Shown in pieces: positions 1 through 9,765 of a stretch of 34,447 bases of DNA (positions within the stretch are counted from its first letter, which is position 1; each line of letters begins with the position of its first letter). The position numbers and the translations under genes are program-made. The notes under the pieces were generated by a model. It was not told where the DNA came from. It saw only the letters and a list, made by a program, of their open reading frames with translations, and ran no database searches. The DNA comes from Phallusia fumigata (taxonomy: Eukaryota > Chordata > Ascidiacea > Phlebobranchia > Ascidiidae): assembly GCA_008931825.1 (NCBI GenBank), contig QXVZ01027109.1, forward strand, positions 1-34,447. The letters are read 5' to 3'.

Positions 1-352
1 ATCCGTTAAATGCATAAAAAATAAGTTTGCACTAAACAAATAATAAGTTTCCGTAAAAGTTAAAAATCAAATGTATTTTTAATAGGTATTTGTACTGCAA
101 AAACTGGTGTCGGATTATTTTTGCTGATGTGGAATCTTGTTTCAAGATTATGGAACAAGTTATGATCAGCACATATTAGCCGTGCCACAAAAAGCCGCTT
201 GTAAAAATTACGAAATCAATCGCCTCAGTCTGCACTTAAACAGAAAGGGAATTCCCAGTTTTACAGAAGAATATTTCCCTAAAAGCATTTCCAAAACTGA
301 GAAACTGCATAGCTTCCAGTTTTATTATCACGTCGTTAATTTCATTTGTTCT

Positions 353-360
353 TATATAAA
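353..360 (+). promoter_or_regulatory. TATA box of the cysteine-rich secreted protein gene
   Basis: A perfect TATATAAA lies 127 bases upstream of the signal-peptide ATG at 487. Transcription would be expected to start about 30 bases downstream, near 383-390. That excludes the in-frame ATG at 346 and makes the one at 384 marginal, which supports 487 as the start codon. No transcript data are available here. Confidence 0.5.
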
Positions 361-486
361 CCCAGATCATTTTCAAGCCACATGCAGTATTTTACATCAT
401 TGGAAAACGTCGAAGAACTACCAGGAGATCAACAACTGTTAGCAGACGAAGAAATATTTGAAAAATCACATCCAAAACTAGCCGAC

Positions 487-2065
487 ATGATGTCATACAT
501 TTTCACTGTTTTAGTTTTTGTTCTGGTGATGGCTTCATCTAAAACGTTGTCACATCCGACAAGGATGGTCATTCGACAAGGAAGAATCGAAGGCGCAGGA
601 AAATGTAACATTATTAAAAGCTACCTCGAAAACATCAGGGTACGTCAAAATTTTACTCTAAACACCTTCGTTACGAATAACAGTTTTTCATTTTTTATAT
701 GATAGCCGAACTTTTTATTGAAACAAATACATTGAAGCAAACTGATACACACTTTAAAATTTATTTTTTTACAGCAAGCATGTCCTGCTAATCAACACTT
801 TTCTAATGTTTGCCGCAAGCACCCAGAGCATTGCATGATATCAATCTATAAGGCGTTGGACAAAACGATTGACACATGCAGAGTAACCAGGCCCTGCAAC
901 TGCGCAGGTGGTTTTGAACGCCGCCATGTCGACGATTGCTGTCAGGCTTTATGCTTGCAAAGAACAACTTTGGATTTTTTGACTGATCTCTACGATAGTG
1001 AGACAATTAAAGACATGCTGAAGAAGTCCAAGGTAAATCTGACAAAGTGCTGATGCTTAAGCTTCGTTGAATCGAAGTCCTTCTCGTACTCGTTATAAAA
1101 AATGTTTTTGCGCTTTCTCATTTCTGACTTAGGCTAAGTTAACTGCCCAATCTTTACTACAAAACTCACCTTCCTAACAATGCTAAGTGCTACGAATGCT
1201 AATCAATGCCAAGTCGTTGTCGTTCATTTATGGACAAGTCTTAGAAGTAAGGACGGTATGGTAGCTATCACCATTAGGAGTCATCACCAATTGCAGCCAG
1301 AACAATTAATTTAAAGGTGCTTGGAAGCAACTAATAAGTGACCTATAGTTACTTAGGATCATTAGATGGTTAGAAACTTAGTCACGTGGCACCATACGAG
1401 GCAAAACTGGAGTAATTTCAACTGTACTGAATTCACCTATAGTTTCAAATAAACGTGATCTTTTTTTATAATGTCCTCATTTTTAACCTTTCTCCCCCAA
1501 CCCGACATCGAAATATATTAGACTGTTTTGCTAGCATACATTTAGACCGCTTTCAAAGCTTTTCCCCTTGGCAAGTTACGTATTTTTTGCAACATATCTC
1601 TTTTTCAAAACCACCTACATATCAAACATACCGAAACCCCAGCAACAATAATAAAAAATTTGCTAAAACCAATTTTTCAACAACACTTAGAAACTGACAT
1701 GTTTCAAGTTAAGCCAACCCAACGAAATATCGATGTCCTTTTCTGTGGGAAAATTGTGAAAGGGTAATAAAATTTTTAGGGGAAGGTAGCCGATGCTACG
1801 CCGTAAATTTGTGGATTTTATTGCTCAAGAAACACTAATACATTTACGAAGCCAGAAGTGGAACGAATAAAACAAATTAAATTACCTTAGCCTTCATCAC
1901 GGCTTTGGTAACTAAAACAAATACACAGTTTTAAAACTGTTTTAATGCAAGTTTTCTTTTTTACAGGCTAAACGACATGGTTCGTATCCATGTGCCCTTT
2001 ACAATGCTGCGGATGGTATCCTGTCGAAAGTTTGTTCAATCAACATACCAGATGGCCGTCATTAA
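487..2065 (+). CDS. Secreted 12-cysteine protein, 169 aa, three exons, unrecognised family
   Basis: The exons are 487-639, 775-1032 and 1967-2065. All junctions are GT/AG (cagg|gtacgt, aag|gtaaat; ttttacag acceptors) and all are phase 0. Residues 1-18 or so form a signal peptide (YIFTVLVFVLVMASS core). The mature part has 12 cysteines. These include three helix-like stretches bounded by cysteines (CNIIKSYLENIRQAC, CMISIYKALDKTIDTC, CALYNAADGILSKVC) and a CCxxxC motif (DDCCQALC) that follows an RR pair. A KR pair begins the last exon. The CCxxxC after a dibasic site recalls an insulin-family A chain, but the fourth A-chain cysteine is missing and the first cysteine pair is spaced by 13 residues, not 11. 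A GDNF-receptor/GAS1-like helical cysteine fold is another weak possibility. I assign no function. Upstream in-frame ATGs (346, 384) exist, but 487 fits the TATA box and the signal peptide. Confidence 0.7.
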
Positions 2066-2196
2066 GGAAATCCCCAAAACGATTCGTTTTCGATATTATA
2101 TATTTTATAATCGTGTTTTATTTTTGATAACAATTGTTTCTTATTTATGTCTGATTTTGGTTTGTCTGTTTTTCTACTGCACTTAGCACTCTATAT

Positions 2197-2202
2197 TTTA
2201 TT
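2197..2202 (-). terminator. Polyadenylation signal of the small membrane protein gene
   Basis: TTTATT on the plus strand reads AATAAA on the minus strand, about 165 bases beyond the minus-strand stop codon at 2365-2367. If used, the two convergent transcripts overlap at their 3' ends. Confidence 0.4.
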
Positions 2203-2273
2203 GCAGTATTTTATGACTTGTTGTTATTTTATACTTTGTCGGGCACTTTGCATTAGCATCTGCTGGCAAAAAT

Positions 2274-2279
2274 AATAAA
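2274..2279 (+). terminator. Polyadenylation signal AATAAA of the cysteine-rich gene
   Basis: A canonical AATAAA lies 209 bases after the stop codon at 2063-2065 in AT-rich DNA. It falls inside the predicted 3' UTR of the convergent gene on the other strand. Confidence 0.5.
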
Positions 2280-2364
2280 TGATTTGCACAAAAACGATTC
2301 GTCGTGTACGAAAAGGTGAAAATTCAAAACAAAACAAGTGCAATGTTAAAAGCGTAAAAGCGGT

Positions 2365-3129
2365 TCAAACGGAAGTGGAGGATACTGCAACGTTGTTAGT
2401 TTGAATGGGACTTGATGACCCAACATCCTTTGTTGGTAAAGCCGCATAGCTGCCATTGAAATGACCTTCGGAGTCAGAAACTTTTGTACATCTGTAACAT
2501 ACACAATTCAGTTGCTACTATAGTCTGGTGGTCTTCGGTCGAAGGGGGTTTAGGTATAGACAAGGTGTAGGATGTAGACGCGGTATCAGTGCTCATTAAA
2601 ACAGCATTAACCCAAAAACTTTACAAATGTTTTACCAAGCGTGCGTTTTTTTGTTAACCGTGAATACAGTTCCTTAATACAAACTAACTTGGACACCATA
2701 CACCATTGTGTCGTTAGTGCACAAGAATCTTCAATTTACTGATCAATACAGCAAGTAAGATTTTTTTTGATGCTAGCATCATGTAAGGCGCGGCCTTAGG
2801 TTTGTGTAAACGCTATCCGATCGTAATTTGAAACCACTGAACTTAAACAAACAAATGGTGACCCGCGTTAACACAGCAAGCAAGAAAGACTCTCAGCATA
2901 TTTTTGCTTAGATCCTTACAGTTGTTAAGACCAGGTATAAGAAAATTGTGCTTGTGTCTCGCAAAAAGCTGCTCCTTCCTTGCAACGGTATGCCTTTCAG
3001 ACGACACAGTATGTTAATTCAGTTAAAACATAATTAAACTTACCGTTTCGAAATTTCGTAGGCAAAGAAAACTAAGAAAGCAACGACTGTGATTGACACT
3101 GGAAACCATATTCGAACCTCAGTAGCCAT
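2365..3129 (-). CDS. Small single-pass membrane protein, 70 aa, two exons
   Basis: Exon 1 is 3129-3044 (86 nt) and ends in a strong donor, CG|GTAAGT. Exon 2 is 2491-2365 (127 nt), follows a TTACAG acceptor and ends in TGA. The split arginine codon joins in frame. The ATG context is AAAATGG, a good start. The N-terminus (MATEVRIW) is short and is followed by about 18 hydrophobic residues (FPVSITVVAFLVFFAYEI) and then SKR. This predicts one membrane helix with a 43-residue Ser/Thr-rich tail on the cytosolic side by the positive-inside rule. There is no cleavage site typical of a secreted protein. I do not recognise the family. The exons are too short to stand out as open reading frames; the evidence is splice-site quality, phase agreement and the start context. 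The gene converges on the cysteine-rich gene to its left. Confidence 0.55.
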
Positions 3130-5071
3130 TTTCCTACTCCAGTGGACCTGCTGTGCCGTCTGATGTGTCGACGTGACCGCCCTCACGCAGGTGAAAACGC
3201 ACATTGCTCAGGCAACATAGTAACGGCCCCGGTAATAGGTTAAAGTGTTTACTCAAACGCGTTATGGCACCTTGTGTGGTGCCGGAACAGTAGAAAGCAA
3301 CTTGCGACGTTATTCAGGTGACTGATCAAGTCGCGAGCCCTTTGTTTCATTCGATTCGTCACGCTGCGATGACGCCTATTGGGTAAGACACATTGTTGTT
3401 AGTAGCTGTGTAGGCGGCCGACAATCTAGGTACAGGGAAACTTTTCGAGCTGTATTGAGACTATAGTGCTGTTCGTTGTACACTTGACTGATCCAAACCT
3501 GTAGTAAAAAAGAAACAAATGTAAATGTGTGCCCCTGCATATTTTAGCGTTGACCAATTACTACCAATTTCAACCGATTGCTATACACTTCATACTTGTT
3601 GTAAAAAATGAGCTTCCCGTTCTTATACCATGCCCCTTAACTTATGCCCGTGGTTATTCAATTTAATTTTCCAAGGAAGTACACAACCTATCTTTTTATT
3701 TTTTAATCAATAAATACACTTTAATAAGCATCCTTACAACAAATTTTATCGTTCTTGCGTCGAAAGTTCAACCGACTGTTTCAAAGGCGCCACATCAAAA
3801 ATGTTTGAGAAGCAGTAACTTATGCAAATATCGTAAACAAGGTTATGCTTTTTGGCTACTGTAACATCACTCGACCGTTTGCAATAAATACGATTTTGTA
3901 TAAAGCAATAAAAACGATTTCTGTAAATCCTTGTTGTTTTAAAGCAATTAGCCCACGTAGTACAAGCATCAACAAGGACGAGTTGTGTCTTCAGTTCCAG
4001 GAACACAATGATTTCACACAAGCAAGAAAAAGCACATGCTTGCATTCGTCATACTAATGCAAAACAAAACATTTAAAAATGTGGTCAAATTTAGAGCAAA
4101 ATGCCACAGAATTTTGTCGGGCAATTCCAAGTTCGTCGGCATTACGCCAAACAGCGTGATTCATATTTCTCGGTTTTCGGTCTAATAATACAAGTCCTGT
4201 GACGCGTCGATGTTTGATTTGTCGCGCGACCTGCGAATCCTTCAGCGAAAATGTTAACAATGTAAGGCGCCTATATTTCTGCAGCAATACGTAGGAAATC
4301 ACTATGACACACCGGCGCGTTTTTGGCGTTGACAAGCTTTTCGACATAAATTTTTTCGAATCTAAGTGCTGTTTAATTGTTCTTTGAAGAATTTTTTAGG
4401 CAAAACACGCGGTTATGGCGTAACACAGCATGGTTTCCAACCTAGTTTGATGCATTCCCTGCTTTGTAAATTTTGGAATATTTCATTCCTCCCCAAATAG
4501 ACAAAAAGTGGCAAAAAGTAACATTAAAATGTTTGGAACCACTAGTACTTAAAAAGAAATGCTACACTTGTCCTAGATAATTTCACTGTGGAAATTGCAC
4601 CCCTCATTCTTTTTGGGGTCTGGAACCATTGTTGTCACTTTTTAGGAAGTCTGAAAAGGCCAAAAACAAAATTAAAAGCACATTTTGACACAAACAAGCA
4701 GTTGTTATTCATTACTTTTTAAACATTGTGCTTGTTTTGTATATCCAAACAATAGTTATTTATTTGCGCGTATCCCGTAGCTATCACACGTCACAACCAT
4801 GACGAGTACCTCGTGCTGATGGAGCGCCATAGTTTTCCATAAACCGCAAATTACGCGCAATTAAATTCCGCTGTTGGCAAGTGATTCACCTCCGTTATCT
4901 TAAGCTGGAAGGCCCACCTGCGAATTTCTTTAATTAAAAAAATTATTTTTGTCGCGACGGGATTGAATCGTTCAAGTTGTTGTTTTTTCTATGAGTAAAA
5001 ACTCGCTTCAGGGAACACTCTAAGGTAAATGAAATTTTTCCCGCCTTCCGGCAAAACGGCGTGACGCATTT
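3130..5071. other. Intergenic region with one MITE
   Basis: I found no convincing exon. Short reading frames at 3746-4045 and 4054-4347 on the minus strand lack splice context, domain resemblance or supporting motifs. A degenerate hAT-type MITE occupies 4429-4631. The right end is the promoter of the first TSP1 gene. No TATA box was seen for the minus-strand membrane protein gene. Confidence 0.5.
4429..4631. mobile_element. Degenerate hAT-type MITE, copy 1
   Basis: The left end CATGGTTTCCAACC and the right end GGTCTGGAACCATTG form imperfect terminal inverted repeats of the CAGTGGTTCCCAACC type common in non-autonomous hAT elements. The interior matches the element at 30641-30872 in order: GATGCATTCCC, a TTTGGAAT..TTTCATTCCT block, GACAA.AAGTG, an internal GGAACCACTAGT and AAAAAG.AATGCTACACTT. 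No clear 8-bp target duplication remains, so this copy is probably the older one. Confidence 0.55.
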
Positions 5072-5079
5072 TGACGTCA
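5072..5079 (+). promoter_or_regulatory. Perfect CRE palindrome upstream of first TSP1 gene
   Basis: TGACGTCA, the full CREB/ATF palindrome, lies 45 bases upstream of the TATA box. A related GTGACGCAT is at 5061-5069. The position is typical for a proximal activator site. Binding is not shown. Confidence 0.45.
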
Positions 5080-5124
5080 CACCTCCTCAGGGCGCGGTGA
5101 TAGGTGGCGCTCGCTGTTGTCGCC

Positions 5125-5132
5125 TATATAAG
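5125..5132 (+). promoter_or_regulatory. TATA box of first TSP1 gene
   Basis: TATATAAG lies about 30 bases upstream of an initiator-like TCATTC at 5154-5159. The likely start of transcription is therefore near 5155, followed by the non-coding first exon. Confidence 0.6.
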
Positions 5133-5154
5133 CAGCACGTCGAAGCTGAGAAAT

Positions 5155-5249
5155 CATTCGAGTCGAATTCGTGAACTGTCACAATTCCAGAGTTGAAAAA
5201 CTGACCCAGAAGAGTTGAAGATAAGTTGGAAAAAGTCAAAAGAAACAAG
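5155..5249 (+). other. Non-coding first exon of first TSP1 gene
   Basis: This stretch runs from the predicted transcription start to the donor AACAAG|GTAGGT at 5249/5250. The intron ends with TTTTTCAG at 5475, only four bases before the ATG. The second TSP1 gene has the same plan, with a donor context AACAAG|GTGACC. Confidence 0.5.
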
Positions 5250-5479
5250 GTAGGTTGCACTGGTTACGAAAACCCGGTTTCAAAATTATTTCGATACTTT
5301 TGACCTATAAGGGTTTAAAAAACCGTTTGTGTATCCGTGACTTTATTCGATGCAAAAATTATTCGGGTATTTTAGCTAATTTTGTACACCAACATATTGG
5401 AAGTGAAATTGTTTCTACCAACCCAGGAAAGAAGTTTCAACAAGTTTATTCATCAAATGTTTGTTTGTTTTTCAGAGTC

Positions 5480-8400
5480 ATGAAGTTAATGTTTCTTGTT
5501 TTTGTTGCTTCATTGGCTGCGTTGGCCAGGGGACAGCAAAGTAATTGCACCACACTAAACGACATGGTTCTATATGGAAAAGGTAGGTGCTTCCAAATAA
5601 CCTTTGTACACGTTTAGACGGACAAAAACAATCCAATGTTTTTCTCCAAAACAGATTCTTCTGCTCCCTGTGCCGAAGATCCATGTGACGCGAATAGTGC
5701 AATCATCACCGACCAGGCTACTTGCCCATCACACTGCTCCGTTCACGATGGAGGGTGCTTCACGAAAATAGGTACACCTTAAATTATTTCGCTACAGCAT
5801 ATAATTTAACCCAGTACTCACGTTAATTAGTATTACAGGGTGTTAACAGTAAACCTACCTGAAACACGTTTGATGCACGATCAGCTATGTGCTGCTAAAC
5901 AAATTAAAATACGTACTATATATGGTTTACAGTATGTTTTTTCATTTTGTAGTTCCCATGGACAAGCTTATCGAACTTTATGGAGATTTGGATGGTCGTT
6001 CTGGGACGTACAACCCTTCAGGTAATTTGAAACAGTTCACATCGTACAGCCTTGTCACCCACTTCAGTCCAACTTTGACATGTTTCGTTGCTTGCAGGTG
6101 GACCTCCTTCCCTGTATTCATACCCTCCTGTGCATCTTCCTCCTTTCTTCCCGCCGATAAACAACTGCCCACCAGTGTTTCCGGACAACTGCGGAATTAA
6201 CAAGCACGACCCACACCTTTATAAGCTCTTCGAGGCTCCAGTGAACGTTCCGTATTGTCAAAGGTTTGTAGCTTCCAAAAAAATATGTTTGGCGGTAAAC
6301 AACAGAAAATTTAACCCTACATTTTAGATTAGGAGTTATAAACCGTAGGAATTTTAATTTACACTGGTAAATTTAAATTTAAAATCACTAGATTTTTAAT
6401 TTTTTGGAGCCGCACTTCAGTATTTCAAATAAATTTCACCCAAATATTTTTGTTTGGTCACCGTAGTAAAGCGATTTCTAAATGGCTTTTGTGTGCTGTT
6501 GCAGAATCCCATGCAGCTCCAGCGATCCGTCTTTGGAGACAAACCAGTTTGCATGTCACTCAAGCCCAGGGTGCTATTTCGATACTCAGTTGGCAACAGT
6601 TCGTCGGGGCCTTGGCCACAGCGTTCTTCCTGGTGTCCCAGTTTGCCACCTTGCCATCCGTAACAAGGAGTTTCACCGCCTGGTCAAAAAATATACAACC
6701 AAGGTAAGATTTATACAAACAAGGATTTAACCTCAAGGCAGCCTTTGTTTAAAATCGGTATTTTGTTGGATTTCAGAGCGGCAAAAAGTGGAACGGAGTG
6801 CACACCAACTGCCTCATTAAGCAAAACCTGGAGTTGATCCACAGACAGCCTGCTGGATGCTACATGGTTGATGTCCTTCTTTACATTGGAATCAAACCCA
6901 AACGAGCAGGATGGCGAGGTATTAATGTTGGCATTTTTGTTAGGTCCCGTAAAAACATCTGTTGGATATTTGAGGAATAATTATAAATGACTGTGCTTTG
7001 TATTTTTAGGAATTACCCCTCAACAATGCTCATTGATTGGTGGTTGCTCCAAGGCTGGAATTGGATGCTTCTACGCCGCGCAATTGCACAATGTCAAGGT
7101 TCGCTCGGGAAGCGACCCCTACCGCAGCTCAACACCATCCGGTAGAGACTTGTACGGGCAACCGATGTGCCTTCCATTCAACCAGCACTCCACCCCCACC
7201 GACTTTCTTAGCAGCTACCATTACTGTCGCCAATCAGGATGCGTCCTTGACCCATCTATTAACCAACATGCTATCCAAACCCAACTGTTTAACATCACAG
7301 TTAGCCACGTGCCTGACCATCTAAAGCAATCCTTCTACAAGTTGATCATCGATGGAGTGATTGCACCTGACAACTGGCAGTACTACTTGCAAAAGCTTAA
7401 GTCAGAGTACGTTCCAAACCCCTACGGAGGTCAACCTTTCTACGGCGGCGCAGGTAATACATTGGACCCACTCATCGCCTACAGTCTTAATCTTACTGGA
7501 CGTTCGTATGGAGGTGTTAACCCTGGAAACCCATCCAACAACGGTCCATATTATCCGAACCCCCACCCTTACCCAAGCGTACCAAGCTATCCCCAGCCCA
7601 ACCCTTACCCAAGCGTTCCAAGCTATCCCCAGCCCAATCCTTACCCTCAGCCGAACCCTTATCCTTACCCTCAACCTAACCCATATCCGCAACCCAACCC
7701 CTACCCACAGCCACCAGTGTACCCCCCGTTCTACCCACCTCAACCCTCTTGCCCATACCAAAACTTCAGACTCGGAGCTCAATTTGCATTGAAGGGAAGC
7801 TTCGCCGGTTGTTGTGAGAGGCACATGTGCTACATTCCAAGACACGACATTGTCACTCAATATTCCGGAATTGCTGCTTACTACTCCAACTGGCAGAAAT
7901 GGGCTGCTTGCTCAGTCACGTGCGGGGGCGGTCACCGAACCAGGAAACGTCGTTGTGTCTCGGACAAGAAAGAGCCTTGTATAGGTGAAGACCAGGAAAC
8001 TGAGGTATGCAACGAGGCCCAGTGTCCAGTCTACGGTCAATGGTCAGACTTCGGATCCTGTACCGCATCTTGTGGCGGTGGAACCCAGACGAGACGTCGC
8101 CATTGTATCCCAAGTGGTGCCACTTGCTCGGGACCGTCTCGAGAGTCTAGAGGCTGCCGGGAAGGAAGATGTCCAACGCTTAGCCAATGGTCAACCTTCA
8201 GCAACTGCAGTACCCACTGTGGCGTCGGTGAGAAAACCCGCACACGAAGCTGCACCGATGGCGGCGACTACGGATGCCACACTTTGACCGAATCTCTCTT
8301 CGACGTCGTCCAGTGCCAAATCTATTGCGGCAAACCAGTCGAGACTTCAACAACCGCCTGTCACTACCCACTTTGCAAAGTCACCAAGACTTACGAGTGC

Positions 8401-8493
8401 CTTTACCGAGGAGGACCTGGCCATTGCCATCAATTTCAGGCCAGCAAGGTTGTGCCCTGCATAGAAGGCTGGTGCCAATATCTTGGAAAGTAA
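5480..8493 (+). CDS. Secreted cysteine-rich protein with three TSP1 repeats, about 759 aa
   Basis: Coding exons: 5480-5582, 5655-5771, 5953-6021, 6098-6263, 6505-6703, 6777-6918, 7010-8493. They join in one frame to a TAA stop. Residues 1-18 are a signal peptide (MKLMFLVFVASLAALARG). Residues 19 to about 400 are a cysteine-rich array with recurring x-G-C-aromatic motifs (SPGCYFD, PAGCYMVD, GIGCFYA, QSGCVLD) that only loosely recall trefoil domains. Residues about 448-511 are a Pro/Tyr-rich repeat. A GCCERHMCY motif follows, then three TSP1 repeats starting near W560 (WQKWAAC..TCGGG), W610 (QWSDFGSC..SCGGG) and W659 (QWSTFSNC..HCGVG), and a cysteine-rich tail of about 60 aa. WxxW is a known C-mannosylation site in TSP1 repeats. 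The likely location is extracellular matrix or a secreted coat. The next gene downstream is a paralogue with the same exon phases. Confidence 0.85.
7561..7730 (+). repeat. In-frame PYP(SVPSYP)QPN repeat
   Basis: Inside the last exon, the coding sequence repeats units translating as PYPSVPSYPQPN twice and then PYPQPN several times with small variations. The DNA copies differ mainly at third positions, so the peptide is probably maintained by selection. The paralogue has an unrelated Gly/Asn/Pro-rich linker at the same position. Confidence 0.85.
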
Positions 8494-9519
8494 AGTCCCT
8501 TAGTGAAATATTTATTTATGCTTACTGAACCGTCTATTCTATGAAATTCGTAACGATGTGTATCGACTTAAAATTACAATATATTGCATTTTATGAATTC
8601 TCGGTGACGTTTTAAACTCTTATACAGTCTTAAACATCAAGAAATGAAAGGATTATGTAGTTCTGTATCAGAAAAAGACTTTGCAGTTACAGTTATCAGA
8701 TTTAGAAGGTCAAAAAGGTCTAGACATAGGGTAATTTCAAAAATACCGAAAATGTGTGGAAGTATACTGTTCAAACGGACAAACAGCACAATACAAAAAA
8801 ACGTTAATATTTAAGCATAGCTTTTTCCATAACAACGTTTACCAATTCATTCAAAAAAAATTTTTGTGATCCATTAAAAAACTTTTTTGATCATTTCTAC
8901 AATACCTAACCTTTTTAGGGCTATTAACAACAGCCAAACACGCGAATAAACCTTATAGCCGTTGTCCAGCCATGCACTAAATAAACGTTGGTAGCTAGTA
9001 GCACATTATCTGATAAAGACGCACGTTTTGAGTGATTTCTTCACGTTTTCTGATACACATTGCAGAAGCAGTATAAGCTTTAATCGTTGATTACAAAATG
9101 TAGTTAGTCACAAAACTGGCCACAAATATCGTCAAAGTAACAAACCATAACACGACATTCGTGACAAAACAAAATTGCTAAATTTGTTACAAAATTCGTG
9201 TTTGCGTTGCAACGCACAAGCTACCTGTAATTTGCATGTACCTACAGTTCGGGTACCCGCCAATTAACTACAAAATAGTCGATTCTATGCAACGGAAAAA
9301 AGAACTCGTTGTGCGCACAATGATACACAATTGCAACAATCATTTGCAATAGCTGCTTCGACGACAAAAAAATGCGTACCCAAGTCTGCAATTTTCCGAT
9401 CCTAATTGCATGTGAAGGAAAATACCATTCCGCCGTGAGTTGCCCTCAGCAATTTGTTCGTCATACGTTGCGATGACCACGCGTAAGATAATGGTCAGTT
9501 GTGTCCATCACGACATGCA
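8494..9519. other. 3' UTR and spacer between the two TSP1 genes
   Basis: AT-rich non-coding sequence. It contains the candidate 3' UTR of the first TSP1 gene up to about 9000 and then the upstream region of the second. I saw no reading frame or structural element beyond the polyadenylation signals. Confidence 0.5.
8945..8950 (+). terminator. Candidate polyadenylation signal of first TSP1 gene
   Basis: AATAAA is the first canonical signal after the stop at 8491-8493, and a second lies at 8980-8985. This implies a 3' UTR of about 450 bases. A nearer non-canonical signal cannot be excluded. Confidence 0.35.
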
Positions 9520-9525
9520 TATAAG
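9520..9525 (+). promoter_or_regulatory. TATA box of second TSP1 gene
   Basis: CATATAAG (9518-9525) is followed about 30 bases later by an initiator-like CAGTATTC near 9548-9555. A short non-coding exon then ends at either AAG|GTGACC (9585) or CTT|GTAAGT (9595), and the intron closes at TTTACAG, 9751. The ATG is at 9766. Confidence 0.5.
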
Positions 9526-9765
9526 CCCGAGTTGACAAGAAAGAGGACAGTATTCGACAACAGAATCACTGAAGTCGGTAACAAGGTGACCACTTGTAAG
9601 TGCTTGTCTAAAAGTTTTGCCTGATTATTTTGAAAATAACGGTCTAACTGGCGTTTGATTGTGTGTTGAACTTACGCATGGTGAATTGTAGTGGAGTTTC
9701 TGTTGTTTTTCTCGACTAATTTGCTGTTTACAAGCTTTTTCTTGTTTACAGTTATACATCGTGAA

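Noticed and set aside
137-442. 101-codon plus-strand reading frame at the left edge
   Set aside because: It overlaps the TATA box and the start of the cysteine-rich gene in another frame, has no signal peptide, domain or splice context, and is in AT-rich DNA where such frames occur by chance.
4054-4347. 97-codon minus-strand frame with basic residues
   Set aside because: I looked for transposase or histone-like motifs and found none. It has no splice sites or partner exons nearby.
6505-6703. True trefoil (P-type) domains in the TSP1 proteins
   Set aside because: GCYFD followed by GVPxCH recalls trefoil sequence, but the adjacent cysteine pair is missing and the spacing of the other cysteines does not fit, so I describe only a resemblance.
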